Assembly: GCA_037176705.1 (NCBI GenBank)
Contig: CM073896.1
Location: forward strand, 24,812,708-24,876,707
Reading direction: 5' to 3'
From: Molossus alvarezi
Lineage: Eukaryota > Chordata > Mammalia > Chiroptera > Molossidae
Length of the DNA: 64,000 nt
Below are positions 22,291-33,510 of the stretch, in pieces; the stretch's first letter is position 1, and each line of letters begins with the position of its first letter. A program made the translations under genes and the position numbers. The notes under the pieces are model-generated. The model worked only from the letters and a program-made list of their open reading frames with translations, was not told the DNA's origin and made no database searches.

Positions 22291-24023
22291 ATCAGGAGGG
22301 AGAGTCACACCAGCTTCAGCATTTGTACCTCATTATCGTAAGAAATATCTCCCACTTCTCTAATTTTCATGAGAATGCGTTTTCTCGAAATAGTCTATCC
22401 TTTGTCTCCCTCTTTAATCACTCTGCCTCCGGAGACATGGAATAACTCCTATGATTGGTAAATTGGGAAGAAGACATTGGTTATGCTTGGCGGCAGGGGA
22501 AACCACCCCTGCTGTACCTGGACGGATAAGCCTCCCTAATTTGGGGATTCAATAGTGGGAAGAGTATTAGGCACTCAAGCTAAGCTACATTCTCCAACTT
22601 GGCCTTTATCAATCATGAAAGTCAAAGCTATTTTGGTGGTCCATTTGTTATTTCTCGGTTTTATTTCTCACTTTGTTCAGACCCTGAGCAAGGAAGTGGT
22701 GTGCTATTTATTGGGGACCTTTTAGAGACTCCAGTATCTGGAGCACTGACTGGAACAGTCCGAACTAAAAATAAAAGACTTGAAATTAGGGGAGCAAAAT
22801 ATACTCTAGAAAGGCTTTTGGTGAGGCAGGCCGTTGTGACCTTGGCCGTTTGCGAGGTTCCTATTAAGCCAGGGGGAGTTTTATAGCTGTGCTGTTTGCT
22901 TGTAACTGCTGTGGCCCAGGCGAGAGCTTTTTACCAGTCACATGGTCTCTGACCTTGACGATTGACCATAAGTGGGTGGCTATTATAAAAGTACTCGGCG
23001 GTGGTAAAGGTGCAGGGGCCCCCACGACGGCTGTGCGATGGACTGGGCAGCGCCGCGGGAGCCTGCGGGGGAAGACAGGGCCGCAGAGGTCTTAGTGAAT
23101 CAACACAGTGGAGGCTGGAATACAATCACAGTATGCAGTTCTGATCTCCATGTGCAGACAAACCAGCAAGGCATGGGGCTCAGAGCCTCAACAAGAAAGG
23201 ATTTCAGGCTGAAGCTACAGTTGTGGCTGAGGCAAAAACGTAATTATCGGAAGAGAGCCCGCCAGCCTTGAAGCCATGAGTGAACAGGATTGTTTGCTGC
23301 TTTGAAACTGCGCGGCGCCGGCTCCCAGAGGGACCTCTGAGCACTGCGAGGTTTCAGGATTTCAGTCGTCAGGGGCAGGCCAGGGAGAAAGCGCCTCGGC
23401 AGGCTCCCCAAATTCCGCTCTGTGTTTAGGGCCAACCATAGACATGCAGGGGCTACACGGAGACTTAGGGAGTTTCTTGTGCTCAAGAGCCACCTCCCAT
23501 TTACCCCTCGAGTTGGCTCTGGATTGGGTAATTACTTGGAACAGAGGAACTTCCATCAGGTGGCCCATTTCCAGGATTCAAAACCTCTTGGTGGAAACAG
23601 AGGCGGCAAGTGCCCCTCACAGGAGACGGGGGTGCGGAGTCGCTGGGAAGAACCGTGTTCCCTTGGGAACTAGGAAGGATGGAAATTACAAGGTGTCGTA
23701 AACTCTGTGGGGAAGAAAAATAAGTAAGATAAGACGTGGTGAGTAAGGCTGCTAGGATGGTAGGCTTCTAAATGTTGTTAGAGCTTCTCTCTCTGAGAGG
23801 TGACGGGGTTCACAGATGGCCCCCTCTGGAGTAAACGTCACAGGCTAAGAGTTCTGAAACGCGGGCACTGACTGACTGCCAACCCGGTGAGGCCGAAGCC
23901 AACATGCTCTCTAACTCTGCTTCCGTCACCATTGAGTTTCTGCTGTGATCTTTGGTAACAGTGCTGAATTCTGGGAACATCATTTTGAAATTGCTCAAAT
24001 TATTCATAAAATGCATTTCAGAT

Positions 24024-24085
<62 letters not shown>

Positions 24086-25160
24086 AAATAGATTTTTAGT
24101 TCTAGTTGTTGGGTGAGCTTTCCAGTGGATTTATTTTGCTTGGAATTACTGAAAGACTAGGACTTACATGTTACAAATGCATCCCATACTGAAGGTGGTT
24201 CTCTGATTCGGAAAGTCCGGTTTGCTCTTCCTGGAGTAAAGCAATCGAACAAATTGGGAAGACATCCACATTGCCGTTCCATGTATAGCATTATAAAAAG
24301 CGTGCTGTGCGTTTATTTTAAAACTGAGTCTATGGCGGCAGTCTGACGGCTCACTAAGGACTTGAACGCAACTGCGAAGGCATTTTCCAGGCGCGTTTCC
24401 CTGCAAGCTGCCACGTCCGCTCGAGTTGGTGACTGATACCTGTGTGCACGCTCTTTCATTTTTATGTTTTGTTTACCAAGTGCCTTGACTCATTTGTCTA
24501 TGCCTTAATGGTGTCCCTTTACTAGTTGGTTAAATGTTTCCAATTTGTTTCTTTGTATTTGAAAAATATGTGTTTCCACGTGTTCCTTGGTATTGGTAAG
24601 AGCTTGTGGTTGGAACTGAATTTCTGGGTCTACTTAGCTTTGCTTAAAAGTGCTATTAGGACTTAAGTGCTTACTCTGATTTTAAAGTAGTAACATTGAA
24701 GGCGCTAGAGTGGCAGCATTAGACACGTTATGGCAAACACAAGCCTTACTGTTCCCTGCTTTTACACTTGAAGCCGAAGCATTTAGTTCATAACCACCCA
24801 CAGCTGAGCAGGGTATTTCCAGGGCCTTTGCAAGCAGGGAGTGACCCTCTCCAGTATGACAGGAAGTGGGGTCCGTGAGCTGCCTCAGCACTTTTGGAAA
24901 TCACGGTGAGTTAAAACTACAAACTAAAGAGGATTTTTGTTTTAACAAAATGTGCTTCTTTTGTTTCCCTAAAAAAAATTCTCCCACAAGGACTGTATCT
25001 GGGATAGACTTTGTAGCATATTAGACTTTGAGTAGGACTCTTTTGTTATTCATTTCTTTGTCTTCTGTTCTGACTAGGAGGGTCGGACCCCTGCACGTTT
25101 TGGACGGAAAACTCACCCTTTCCCACCAATGTTACTTAGCCCAGGCAGAGGGGAAGTGCG
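22290..25160. other. Unique region with CpG-richer patch; no gene recognised
   Basis: The patch 22980-23660 is visibly richer in G, C and CpG than the rest of the window outside the half-L1 at 44 kb (for example 'cagcgccgcggg' and 'gcgcggcgccgg'). Several short frames overlap there on both strands (22599-22886, 22889-23095, 23038-23271, 23244-23568, 23422-23701), as expected from base composition alone. Nothing identifies a promoter. No repeat family was recognised. Confidence 0.4.
24023..24080. repeat. Compound (TG)n(TA)n microsatellite
   Basis: A TG run passes directly into about 23 TA units. Pure TA of this length can extrude as a cruciform and is likely polymorphic in length. Confidence 0.95.
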
Positions 25161-25168
25161 CCGCTTTT

Positions 25169-25182
25169 CCAACAGAGGGCAG
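25169..25182 (+). promoter_or_regulatory. CTCF-like motif
   Basis: CCAACAGAGGGCAG matches the CTCF core pattern CCASYAGRKGGCRS at 13 of 14 positions. Same orientation as the motif at 9271, about 16 kb away. Confidence 0.45.
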
Positions 25183-25767
25183 TGTGTACTTGCTAAACAA
25201 CAAGGTCTCTTCCAAGGTTTGAAAAGCTGTCCTCTGCAAAGAGCCAAAGGACACTAGGAAACAATTTCTTTCTTTCCATTTTCCTTCTGTTCCTTCAAGT
25301 GCATGTACCACTTTTGGGGCGGGATGTGTGGGGGGGGGAGGCAATTATTATTTTTAATCTTTTTCTTCCCACTGTCCCTGACACCCAAGGGAGAAATGAA
25401 AAAAAAAAAAAAGGCAAAATGCATAGACTAGTCCCTGGCACCCGGACTAAGGTACTGTAAAAATTTACCCTTTGCTGCACCAGCCCCTCTTGGTCCCTTA
25501 ACATAGACTTGCAGCCTTAGCAAAAGGAAGGAGCCCATGACCGCACAGGCTGTATCAATGCTGGGATTCCTTTTGTACATTCTCTGTGTATTTTGGGTAA
25601 TTTTCTTGACAAAAAAGCAGCTGGGTACAAAAGTGATATAAATTTGTTGTTTGTAGCTTTTAGTGTTAGTCCCAGAGAAGATACTCGGTTGCCCATCTAA
25701 GGTGAGTTTTCAGACTACCTTCTTAGCCAGGAACCCTCATGAAATTATAACTGGTTGATGTAAGGAA

Positions 25768-25995
25768 ACTAAAATTTATTGAATGTTTACTTTGTGTCTG
25801 GAACTACAAGCCTCATGTAATTTATTCCATTTATTTTCCTGACATCTTTAAGGGGTGAACATTATGAATATTATTCTATCGGGGGAAAATAGAGTCAGAG
25901 AGGGCAATTGAGCTTCTTCATTCAGCACATGGCAGAGCTTGGACTAGAATTTGGGGCCCTCTGAGGTCAAAGGCTAGGTTCATTCTAAATCTCCC
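25768..25995 (+). repeat. MIR remnant
   Basis: A nearly complete but diverged MIR: 'ttgaatgtttactttgtgtctggaac', 'atgtaatttattccatttattttcc', 'ggtgaacattatgaatatt', 'atagagtcagagagggcaattg', 'tcagcacatggcagagcttggactagaatttgg'. Confidence 0.7.
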
Positions 25996-26214
25996 AGTTC
26001 CTACAGTCTTTATTGGCCCTTTGTTGGTTCTGGAAATTCTTGAATATTCATGCTATATTAAGCTGGAAACATAGAAACCTTGACTCAATATATTGAAAAT
26101 GTTGATATACATATGTAGAGTGGTCAATTGTTCTCTTCTCATCTAACTTTTTGGAAACGTATTTTTTATAACTTTTTTGCTAAGCCTGGAAGAAAAACCA
26201 TAGAGGCAAAAAAT

Positions 26215-26350
26215 AAACAAAAAGGTTTAACCTGAGGAAATTGAGGCTTAGCAGATGGACAAAGAGGTTATCTGTTTTATAGTTTGTTTGGGGCAGGATT
26301 ATGATTTTAGCCCATGTATGTCTGGCTCCAAATCTTAAGCTCTTTCTACC
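26215..26350 (+). repeat. MIR remnant, 3' half
   Basis: 'aacctgaggaaattgaggcttagcagatgg', 'ggggcaggattatgattttagccc', 'ctggctccaaatcttaagctctttctacca'. Confidence 0.65.
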
Positions 26351-28479
26351 AGGCTCTTGTATGGATAGATAAGCAAAGAAATACTAGAGAAAAGAGAATA
26401 GATTCCTTGAAGGACCTTTTCTAAAGAAATATTATCTAGGGGACCTGGAGGAATCAGCAAAAGAGGAGGCCAGTAGTAGAACTGCTGAAAATGCTTGAGA
26501 AGGGAAGCTAGTGAACAAGCGAGACCAGAAGGACTCACGCTTCAGAAAGTAACCAACATGATCTCAGACATCGATCGCCTCAGACTCCAGACCAGCAGAC
26601 AATGTGAGTGCAGATTACATTAGCCTCTCCCTTATTTGAATTTCTTTCCTCTAAATACAGCAGCCTGCCTTTTGAAGGCTATTCCTATTGTTACAGAAAG
26701 CCTCTTGCCTTTTCGTTTCCATTTTTTTCATAATGAGTAAACACAGAGGTCCAAGCAGTCAGAGGTGGAAGCCAAACACAAGTGTTTTCAAAAAGCCTCT
26801 GAAATAAACACTGAAGTGCTGCATTTCATAACCCTACACAAAACTGACAGTAGCCAGCTGTTGTCTGAGCTAAACACCATCCTAAAGAGCCAAGAGCCAG
26901 GAGGCAGAAAGGGAGAAAGTGAAAATAACTCCTCTCTTTTAAGAACCATAGATGACAGATCAGCCAAAAAAAGACCCTGGAGGAAGCAAAAGTCAATGAG
27001 GCAAAAGTCCTTGCAAATGACCCCTTGCCTGCTCCCTTTCCCACTCCAGAAATCATCTACCCACATGGGCTTTTGTTGGTCAGCATCTTGATGAAGTCTC
27101 TTCCATCACAATTGGGTTTTTTTTCTCTTACCCCATTTTCTTGATTTCCACTCTTTTGCTCTTCCCAAATATGAAAAGAAATTTAAGACTTCTTCTTATC
27201 TTCACTCCTCTGTGTTCTATGGTCAGAAAATAATTTTTCAGGCACTCAAAGGCTTTCTAAAGTAACCCTGTGAGGTCCTCTTCTCAGAAAATAGAAATAT
27301 ACTATTACTTAAAATGAAGCCTGGTTTGTGATAGAGGGAACTCTGAATAAGAATTTTATTTGGCTCACGGTACAGAAACACCGATTTCAAGGCTATTTGA
27401 TCTTGTAGTAAGAGACATATCCTATGTAGCCATTTTATTTACCAAAACACCATAACATTTATTTTCTGGGTTGGTGTGTGTAAAGGTACATCTGAGAGTT
27501 AACATGGGACAGGTTTGAAGGCTAAATTGTCATAAAGTAATATCATTTTGAATCATTCTTGTAATAGGAGACAGAGGCTTGTTAGGCCTTCAAGTGTGGA
27601 TGAGAAAGGATATGTCTTCAAAGAGTGTGTCTGCAATGTGGTAATAGACTGGGCTTTGTGGAAAATATGACTGGTAAGCCATTATCCTTTGACAACTCCA
27701 GCCAAGGAATATTCAGACAGTGTTGTCTGATGGCGACTTTCAAGCTAATTACTATTCTGTGCTCCAGTCTAGTCACTATATGATGTTTCTAGACCTATAG
27801 CACAAGCTCACTGTGTGCATTCGCCTTGTAGTGTGATGTCCCGTGGGTGAAGAGGAGGGACAATAGCCACGTGTAAGTAACAGTGTGTCAGAAAGAGGAA
27901 ACAGGCACAAGAGCAAGGACAGTGAGAATGTACTGAGGAATCTGTGAGTGCAAAAATTCTTAAAGGGAAGTGATGAGAACAAATCCACAGATGCTCCGAG
28001 AGAGTACAGACTAAACCACAGTGTGTGGAATGGGGAATCGATTCCTTTTAGTTATTAAGTCTAAAAAGGACCTCTGAGGGCTGTGGATATCTAATTATAT
28101 CTGTTTGCCCCTTGGTGTTGAATTCAGTTGAATTTTGTATGATAATTTATATTGTTTTAGCTTGACGTGGAGTTGTTTATCAGCTCTACGTATTTGCTCG
28201 GTTGTTGATTTAAATTAGGTTGGGGCTTAAACTTAAGATATTTTTAGTTTGACTGTCATTTAATTTTCAGTTAGACATTTAGCCCTTGTTTTGCATTTTT
28301 GCTTAGAAATATTGAGTAGGTTCTCTTTTTTTTTTTTGGTCAGGAATATACACATAAATTTACTTTGACATAATTTCTGAATAAAAATACAGTTTTTGAT
28401 AGTCATAGGTAGGTGATTTACAAATTTCCATCCTTGTCTTCTTCACCCATTCTTTTACAGGATGTTCATGCTTCCCATA
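26351..28479. other. No confirmed gene; unique region
   Basis: Apart from the candidate at 26744-27150 I see no gene or repeat. A 'caatgtgagt' donor-like word at about 26601-26610 follows a roughly 40-codon open stretch, but its phase does not join cleanly to the frame downstream. Confidence 0.35.
26744..27150 (+). pseudogene. Candidate decayed coding exon or retrocopy, unknown gene
   Basis: An open frame runs from about 26744 to 27091 and reads SEVEAKHKCFQKASEINTEV, then QLLSELNTILKSQE; it looks helical and protein-like. At an A7 run (about 26966-26973) the neighbouring frame becomes the more protein-like one: TLEEAKVNEAKVLANDPLPA, then PFPTPEIIYPHG. A single base lost from the A-run would explain the switch. 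A pyrimidine-rich tract followed by an AG precedes the frame (about 26700-26750), so an exon with a splice acceptor is possible. I do not recognise the protein. It could equally be chance. Confidence 0.25.
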
Positions 28480-28870
28480 ATACAAGGTCTTAAAAGATAA
28501 CCTGAGGCATACTAAAAAATGTAAGAGTTTATTTGAGCAAAAACTGATTCGCATCAGGCAGCATCTATCTAATCGAGCAGATAAAAAGGAGTTCCGAGAA
28601 GCTGTACAAAATGAAAGACTTTTATAGGAAGAAGAGAACTGGAACCAGGAAGTTACTAGGCAAAAGCTGGTTGGTTATTGCAAGGTTACTTTCCCCTAGC
28701 GGATCACAGTAGTCTACCACGAAGGTTAGCTAACTAGAGCTGATCGGGTGATTCCTGGTTGACTGCTTCAAGATTCCATTTCTGGGAGAGCTGAAGCTAT
28801 AAGCGAAGTCTTGGTTTGGTGACATGGGCCTTAGCATATGTGGCTTCATTTTTCATCTGTTGTCTTGTTG
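28480..28870 (-). mobile_element. Probable solo LTR, ERV family uncertain
   Basis: The reverse strand carries an AATAAA at 28528-28533 close to its 3' end. The plus strand has LTR-like phrases I associate with old mammalian LTRs: 'ggcaaaagctggttggttattgcaaggttactttcccc', 'agctgaagctataagcgaag', 'tggtttggtgacatggg' and 'cttagcatatgtggcttcat'. No coding region of a retrovirus adjoins it. Family not assigned. Confidence 0.45.
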
Positions 28871-30640
28871 TTGTTTTTAAACACAGGTATATATCATTTG
28901 CCATCATTGTAAATGCCAATAGAAGGAAAAGCTTTTTATTTCCCAGCACCAGTTTGTGTAAAGACAAAAATGATATAAAAATGAAAAAAAATAAACTTGT
29001 TTGTGGTACTCTTCAAGTCCTGCTATGATGCTTGAAAAAATTCTTTCTAAGAAAAAACTTTTGGATGTGCTCACTCTTCTTTTTGTTTATGCTGTGGGTC
29101 CAAACTCTTCATCCTCTTTATACTCCAACATGTACTTTTGTCCGTTTCCCAGTTATGACCACAGAATCTGTCACTGGCAACAACCAGTCTTGACTGTTTT
29201 CATTTAAACATATTTCACAAGTGGGCAAAAAGGTTGTTCTGATTTATCCATATTTGTTCGATTTGTTTATTTTGTACTGAAATATTTACGTGCTCCAATT
29301 TTATTTGTTTGATATTTCCTTAGCAATTTCTGTTTTGGCTTTGAACCTACCTACTATTTCCGTTCTGCCATTTGTCCAACTCCAGCTTAATGTTTCAATT
29401 TTCCAGTCTGCTCTGGGTTAGCAGAGCAGTCAGAACATGGTGACTCTTATCCCTACTTTCTATAGCTATCCAAGCGTCTCATTTCTGGCACATCTACTTG
29501 AACTGCTACAATATTGTTTTTCATGTGTTCTTTCTTGGGTGGTCATGCCCGGGTGAAGACTCCTTCGGCTGACAGACGTCCGTCTCATTGTTTCCTGCCC
29601 ACGGGCATTGCTCCCTGGTGTATCGCTCATCTCTCTGGCTTGCAGGCTCCTGCCTATCTGGCATGTGGCTGTGTTGTTTCTGGGCACTTCTGACTCCTGC
29701 ACCTGCAACTGGTCTCTTGTCCAGAACACTGGGGTCGCCGGTGCAGTGCTGGCAGGAACCTGTCACCTCAGTGCGGGCAGAGTTGCTTAGGTAGAAGGGT
29801 CAGGTTTGGCTCTGTTATCTTTGTGCAGTGCATTAGGGGTAATTGGTCTTTCAGAGCAAGCAGAGAGGCAGAGTCCTTTTGAATTAAACTGCATGTCTTA
29901 CTGCCTGGAGTGACTATTCTACTGGTTGGATAGTGCTGGGTTGGGGCTACGTATTGGAAATGGGGATACATGAAACAGATTCAAAGATGAATCCTTTTAA
30001 TCCTCTATACTGTGCAGGGCCAGTTTGACTAATAGGTAGAATATAATCTCTAAAACCTCAATGTGTAGCCATGATTCACTTTTCCTACAAGTAGGCTGAG
30101 CACATGTTCTAGTTTGCCCAGTCTTTCACCCAGTATCTCAGCATTTGGCCATTTACCCCAGGTTTTCTAGTTTAAGATAAATTATGCTGATACAATTCAA
30201 AATTACTAGATATATGAAGAACCAGGAAAATGTGACCACATTAAAAGGAATCAGTCAGACTAGCACCCTTCTCCAGGAGACAGGCCAAGCTCAGCAGCAC
30301 AGACATGTACCATTGGGTCTGTGGCTATCACACAACATTCAGAATGAAGGTCTGAGAGAGTGGTGACCCATTTTCTTTTTTGATTGAAGTAACATATGCT
30401 TATAGTCCAGAAAATCAAGGCACTAGAAAACCCAGCAGGTCCCCAACATACCTTCTCCATACTATAACCCTTTCCCCAACAGATAATCAGTTTCTTCTTT
30501 TAAGCATTCCTTAATTATTTAGAAATTGTATGTGATATTTATCTGCTACTTTTCTATATGGATAGTTTGGTCTTCGAATTTTAAAATTTAGACACTTTCC
30601 TGAACTAAGCCATTTCATGTCAATTATTAAAAATATACCC
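28871..30640. other. No gene recognised
   Basis: Mixed-composition unique sequence. Overlapping frames on both strands at 29466-29794 coincide with a GC-richer stretch and have no recognisable product. Confidence 0.4.
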
Positions 30641-30644
30641 AACA

Positions 30645-30803
30645 GCCCTGGCCAGTTTGGCTCAGTGGTTGGAGCGTCGGCCTGTGGTCCGGAAAGGCCC
30701 AGGTTCGGTTCCCGCTAGGGGCGTGTACCTTGGTTGCAGTTTGTCCCCGGCCCTGGTTGGGTCATGCAGGTGGCAAACACTCAATGTGTCCCTTTCACGT
30801 TGA

Positions 30804-30839
<36 letters not shown>

Positions 30840-30908
30840 CCCCCCGCCCCGTCCCACTCTATCTGAACAAAAAATGGAAAAAATGTCCTCGAGTGAGGAT
30901 TAAAAAAT
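30645..30908 (+). mobile_element. VES-type SINE, relatively young
   Basis: Sense copy with intact head 'gccctggccagtttggctcag', B-box-like 'ggttcggttcc', many CpGs still present, a (TC)n run at about 30809-30837, a C-run, and the tail 'tcctcgagtgaggattaa'. Retained CpGs suggest a more recent insertion than most copies here. Confidence 0.92.
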
Positions 30909-31042
30909 ATATTTATCTAACAATCAGTGAATGTATGTATACATATATTTTGTTTACTTCTGTGCCTCCTTCTAAGTGATATAATTAGACAAAAGAGGTG
31001 AGATATGAAAAATAATCATCAAACATTGTTATGATATCTATG

Positions 31043-31056
31043 GAGTTGAGTTTCTT
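31043..31056. repeat. Left target-site duplication of L1 insertion
   Basis: 'gagttgagtttctt' is repeated exactly at 32077-32090 on the other side of the L1. Confidence 0.9.
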
Positions 31057-32076
31057 TTTTTACAGGACCACCACTCTTTTATTTATTTATTTTTGTTACA
31101 GATGTATCTACTTTTTCCCACATTGACACCCTCCTCCCCATCCCTCCTGGCCCCACCCCCAGCTTTGTTGTCTATGTCCATTGGTTATGCATACATGCAT
31201 ATAAGTTCTGTTGTTTATCTCTCCCCTCCCCTCTTCTGAGGGATGTCAGTCTGTGCCCTACTCCCATGTTTCTGGGCCTACCGTATTCCTCAGACTGTTA
31301 TGTTCATTATATTCCGTATATAAGTGAGATCATGTGGTATTTGTCTTTTTCTGCTTGGCTTATTTCACTTAGGATAATACTTTCCAGGTCCCTCCATGTC
31401 GTCTCAAAGGATAAGAGATCTTTCTTTCTTACCGCTGCATAGTACTCCATTGTGTATATGTACCACTGCTTTTTATCCATTCGTCTACTGATGGACACTT
31501 GGGCTGTTTCCAGATCTTAGCTATTGTAAATAGTGCTGCTATGAACATGGGGGTACATATATTCTTCCTGATTGGTGTTTCAGGCTTCTTAGGGTATATT
31601 CCTAGAAGTGGGATCACTGGGTCAAATGGAAGTTCAATTTTTAATTTTTTGAGGTAACACCATATTGTTTTCCATAGTGGCTGCACCAGTCTGCATTCCC
31701 ACCAGCAGTGTATTAGAGTCCCCTTTTCTCCACACCCTCGCCAACACTTGTTGTTTGATGATTTGTTGATGGCAGCCATTCTGACAGGTGTGAGGTGATA
31801 CCTCATTGTTGTTTTAATTTGCATCTCTCTGATGATTAGTGATGTTGAGCATTTCTTCATATGTCTCTTGGCCATTTGTATGTCCTGTTTGGAGAGGTGT
31901 CTACTCAGCTCCTCTGCCCATTTTTTAATTGGGTTCTTTGTCTTCCTTTTGTTGAGTTGTATGAGCACTCTATATATATTGGAAATTAACCCCTTATCTG
32001 ATACATCATTGGCAATGATGATCTCCCATACAGTGGGTTGCCTTTCCATTGTGATGATTGTTTCTTTTGCTGTGCA
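31057..32076 (-). mobile_element. 5'-truncated L1 with perfect TSD
   Basis: About 1 kb of reverse-oriented L1: terminal poly(T), a roughly 16-bp non-L1 word at 31061-31076, the L1 A-rich tail complement, the 3'UTR with 'tttgttgtctatgtccattggttatg', then the end of ORF2 up to about 32070. It is bounded by identical 14-bp duplications. The low divergence and perfect TSD mark it as young for this window. It lacks the endonuclease and RT domains, so it is dead on arrival. Confidence 0.95.
31307..32049 (-). pseudogene. L1 ORF2p C-terminal remnant with frameshift
   Basis: This would encode the C-terminal part of the L1 ORF2 protein, the endonuclease/reverse transcriptase of LINE-1. The frame 32049-31429 reads [20 protein letters not shown] onward and has the cysteine-rich segment [18 protein letters not shown] (pattern C-x3-C-x7-H-x4-C), then [20 protein letters not shown]. 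Near 31480 the frame breaks: an A5 run stands where the L1 at 48-49 kb has A6. The remainder continues in another frame as [20 protein letters not shown] and ends at 31307. The endonuclease and RT domains are absent because the L1 is 5'-truncated, and no promoter is present. The first codon given is simply where this copy's ORF2 is cut; it is not a true start. Non-functional. Confidence 0.9.
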
Positions 32077-32090
32077 GAGTTGAGTTTCTT
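32077..32090. repeat. Right target-site duplication of L1 insertion
   Basis: Exact second copy of 'gagttgagtttctt' (31043-31056). Confidence 0.9.
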
Positions 32091-32254
32091 GCTAGAAGAC
32101 AAAATTTATAAATTCCTTGCCCAATACCAGGGTTTTTTGTTTTTTTTTTTCTAGTTGCTCATTAATTAAAGCAACCACAGTCTAATTATTGCATATTTTT
32201 GTCAGGTCAGCTTCTTGGTAATAGGAATTATCAATGCATCCTGGTTTTAACTTC

Positions 32255-32266
32255 GGGGGGGGGGGG
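32255..32266 (+). repeat. G12 homopolymer
   Basis: Twelve consecutive G, flanked by 'aacttc' and 'ctttgag'. Confidence 0.9.
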
Positions 32267-32344
32267 CTTTGAGAACGTAATGGCTTTTCAACTCTCTCCC
32301 TTTCATCTGAAATCACTTTAGCTTATTGTCGGGTTATACAGGAT

Positions 32345-32530
32345 AAAATACTGAGCCCAAGCAACTAGATTCAAGTTTTAGCTCTGTTGTCTCCTGACTC
32401 AATTATTTTAGTAAAATAATTGCATTTACACTTAATTTTCTTCAATGCATAAAACAATGCAAGGCTATTGTAAAGATTAGATGGGAAAGCACATCTGAGT
32501 TAATTGTGATAAAGTTTTGTTAATGTACAT
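32345..32530 (+). repeat. MIR remnant
   Basis: 'aactagattcaagttttagctctgttgtctcctgac', 'attttcttcaatgcataaaac', then 'gctattgtaaagattagatgggaaagcac' follow the MIR order but are diverged. Confidence 0.5.
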
Positions 32531-33177
32531 TATACACATATAATGAATATTTGTCCTAGGAATTGCAAGTATGTCAATAAGGAATAACTCTGTGTTGTTG
32601 TTGTTTTTTTAAAAAACATAAATGTTGACAAAGTTCTCATTTTTGAGTTCCAAGTGTGATTGAGGGTTGGAGAATTTCCCTTTGACATAATTCCTAGATG
32701 TATCAGCAAAACTGTCATTACAGAAATATTCATAGGTGGCCTAGTAGCACTAAATAGCTCACACCTCCTGGAAGAAGTAGGTGAACATATGGAAGGGGCA
32801 GAGTTGTAGACGCTTAATATTTCTGAATGAAAATAGTGGATTCCATCCATCCATAATCCACATTCACTGTTAACACTTTAAGGCAGGATTTGGCTAAGCA
32901 GATTAGTAATAAAGTTGAACATGAAATAGGAGCCTCGTAACCTACTGTTAAAAAAAAAAATGTTTTCAAAGCTATTTGATAGTGTGCTGGTTAGATAAAA
33001 GCAAGAGTATATATTCTTTTAACCCCAAAATTCTATGTTCTCTTTATTCCTTAAATTATGAGTTTGTTATTAAAATAATATCTAATAATTATTAAAATTA
33101 TCTTATAAAATAATACATCATTGAAACAAAATATTCTAATAACAAAAAAGCATATAGATTAAAATGTATGCTATAAA
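32531..33177. other. No gene recognised
   Basis: AT-rich sequence; the minus-strand frame 32530-32850 is a chance frame with no recognisable domain. Confidence 0.45.
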
Positions 33178-33510
33178 CTTAATGTTTGCATCTCCCCCAC
33201 ATTTTTATATCGAACCTAATTCTTCCTGTAATGATATTTGGAGTTGGGGCCTTTGGAGTTGATTAGGTCATGAGAGTGGAGCCCTCCTGAGTGGGATTAG
33301 GGCCCTTATAAAAGAGACTCCAGGGAGCTCCCTCTCCCTCCACCATTAATGCTATAGAGAACCAGCAAATGGGTCTTCCCCAGACACTGGATCTGCTGGT
33401 GCCTTGACCTTGGACTTCCCAGCTTCCAGAACTAAGAAATAAATTTGTTTATAAACTACTCAGTCTATACTGTTCAGTTACAGCAGCCTAAACGGACTGA
33501 AGCAATGTAA
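33178..33510 (+). mobile_element. Solo LTR, MaLR (MST/MLT1-like)
   Basis: A classic MaLR layout: 'ggagttggggcctttggagttgattaggtcatgagagtggagccctcc', TATA-like 'ttataaaag' at 33306-33314, 'gagctccctctccctccaccat', 'acactggatctgctggtgccttgaccttggacttcccagc', 'ccagaactaag', AATAAA at 33438-33443, and 'cagcctaaacggactgaag' at the right end. No internal region adjoins it. Non-coding. Confidence 0.85.

Noticed and set aside
26540..26610. A splice-joined two-exon gene with the donor-like 'caatgtgagt'
   Set aside because: The phase left by this donor gives an immediate stop with each nearby acceptor that I tried.
31832..32083. Plus-strand 83-codon hydrophobic frame
   Set aside because: Antisense shadow of L1 ORF2; the same peptide pattern recurs antisense to the L1 at 48 kb (48268-48693).
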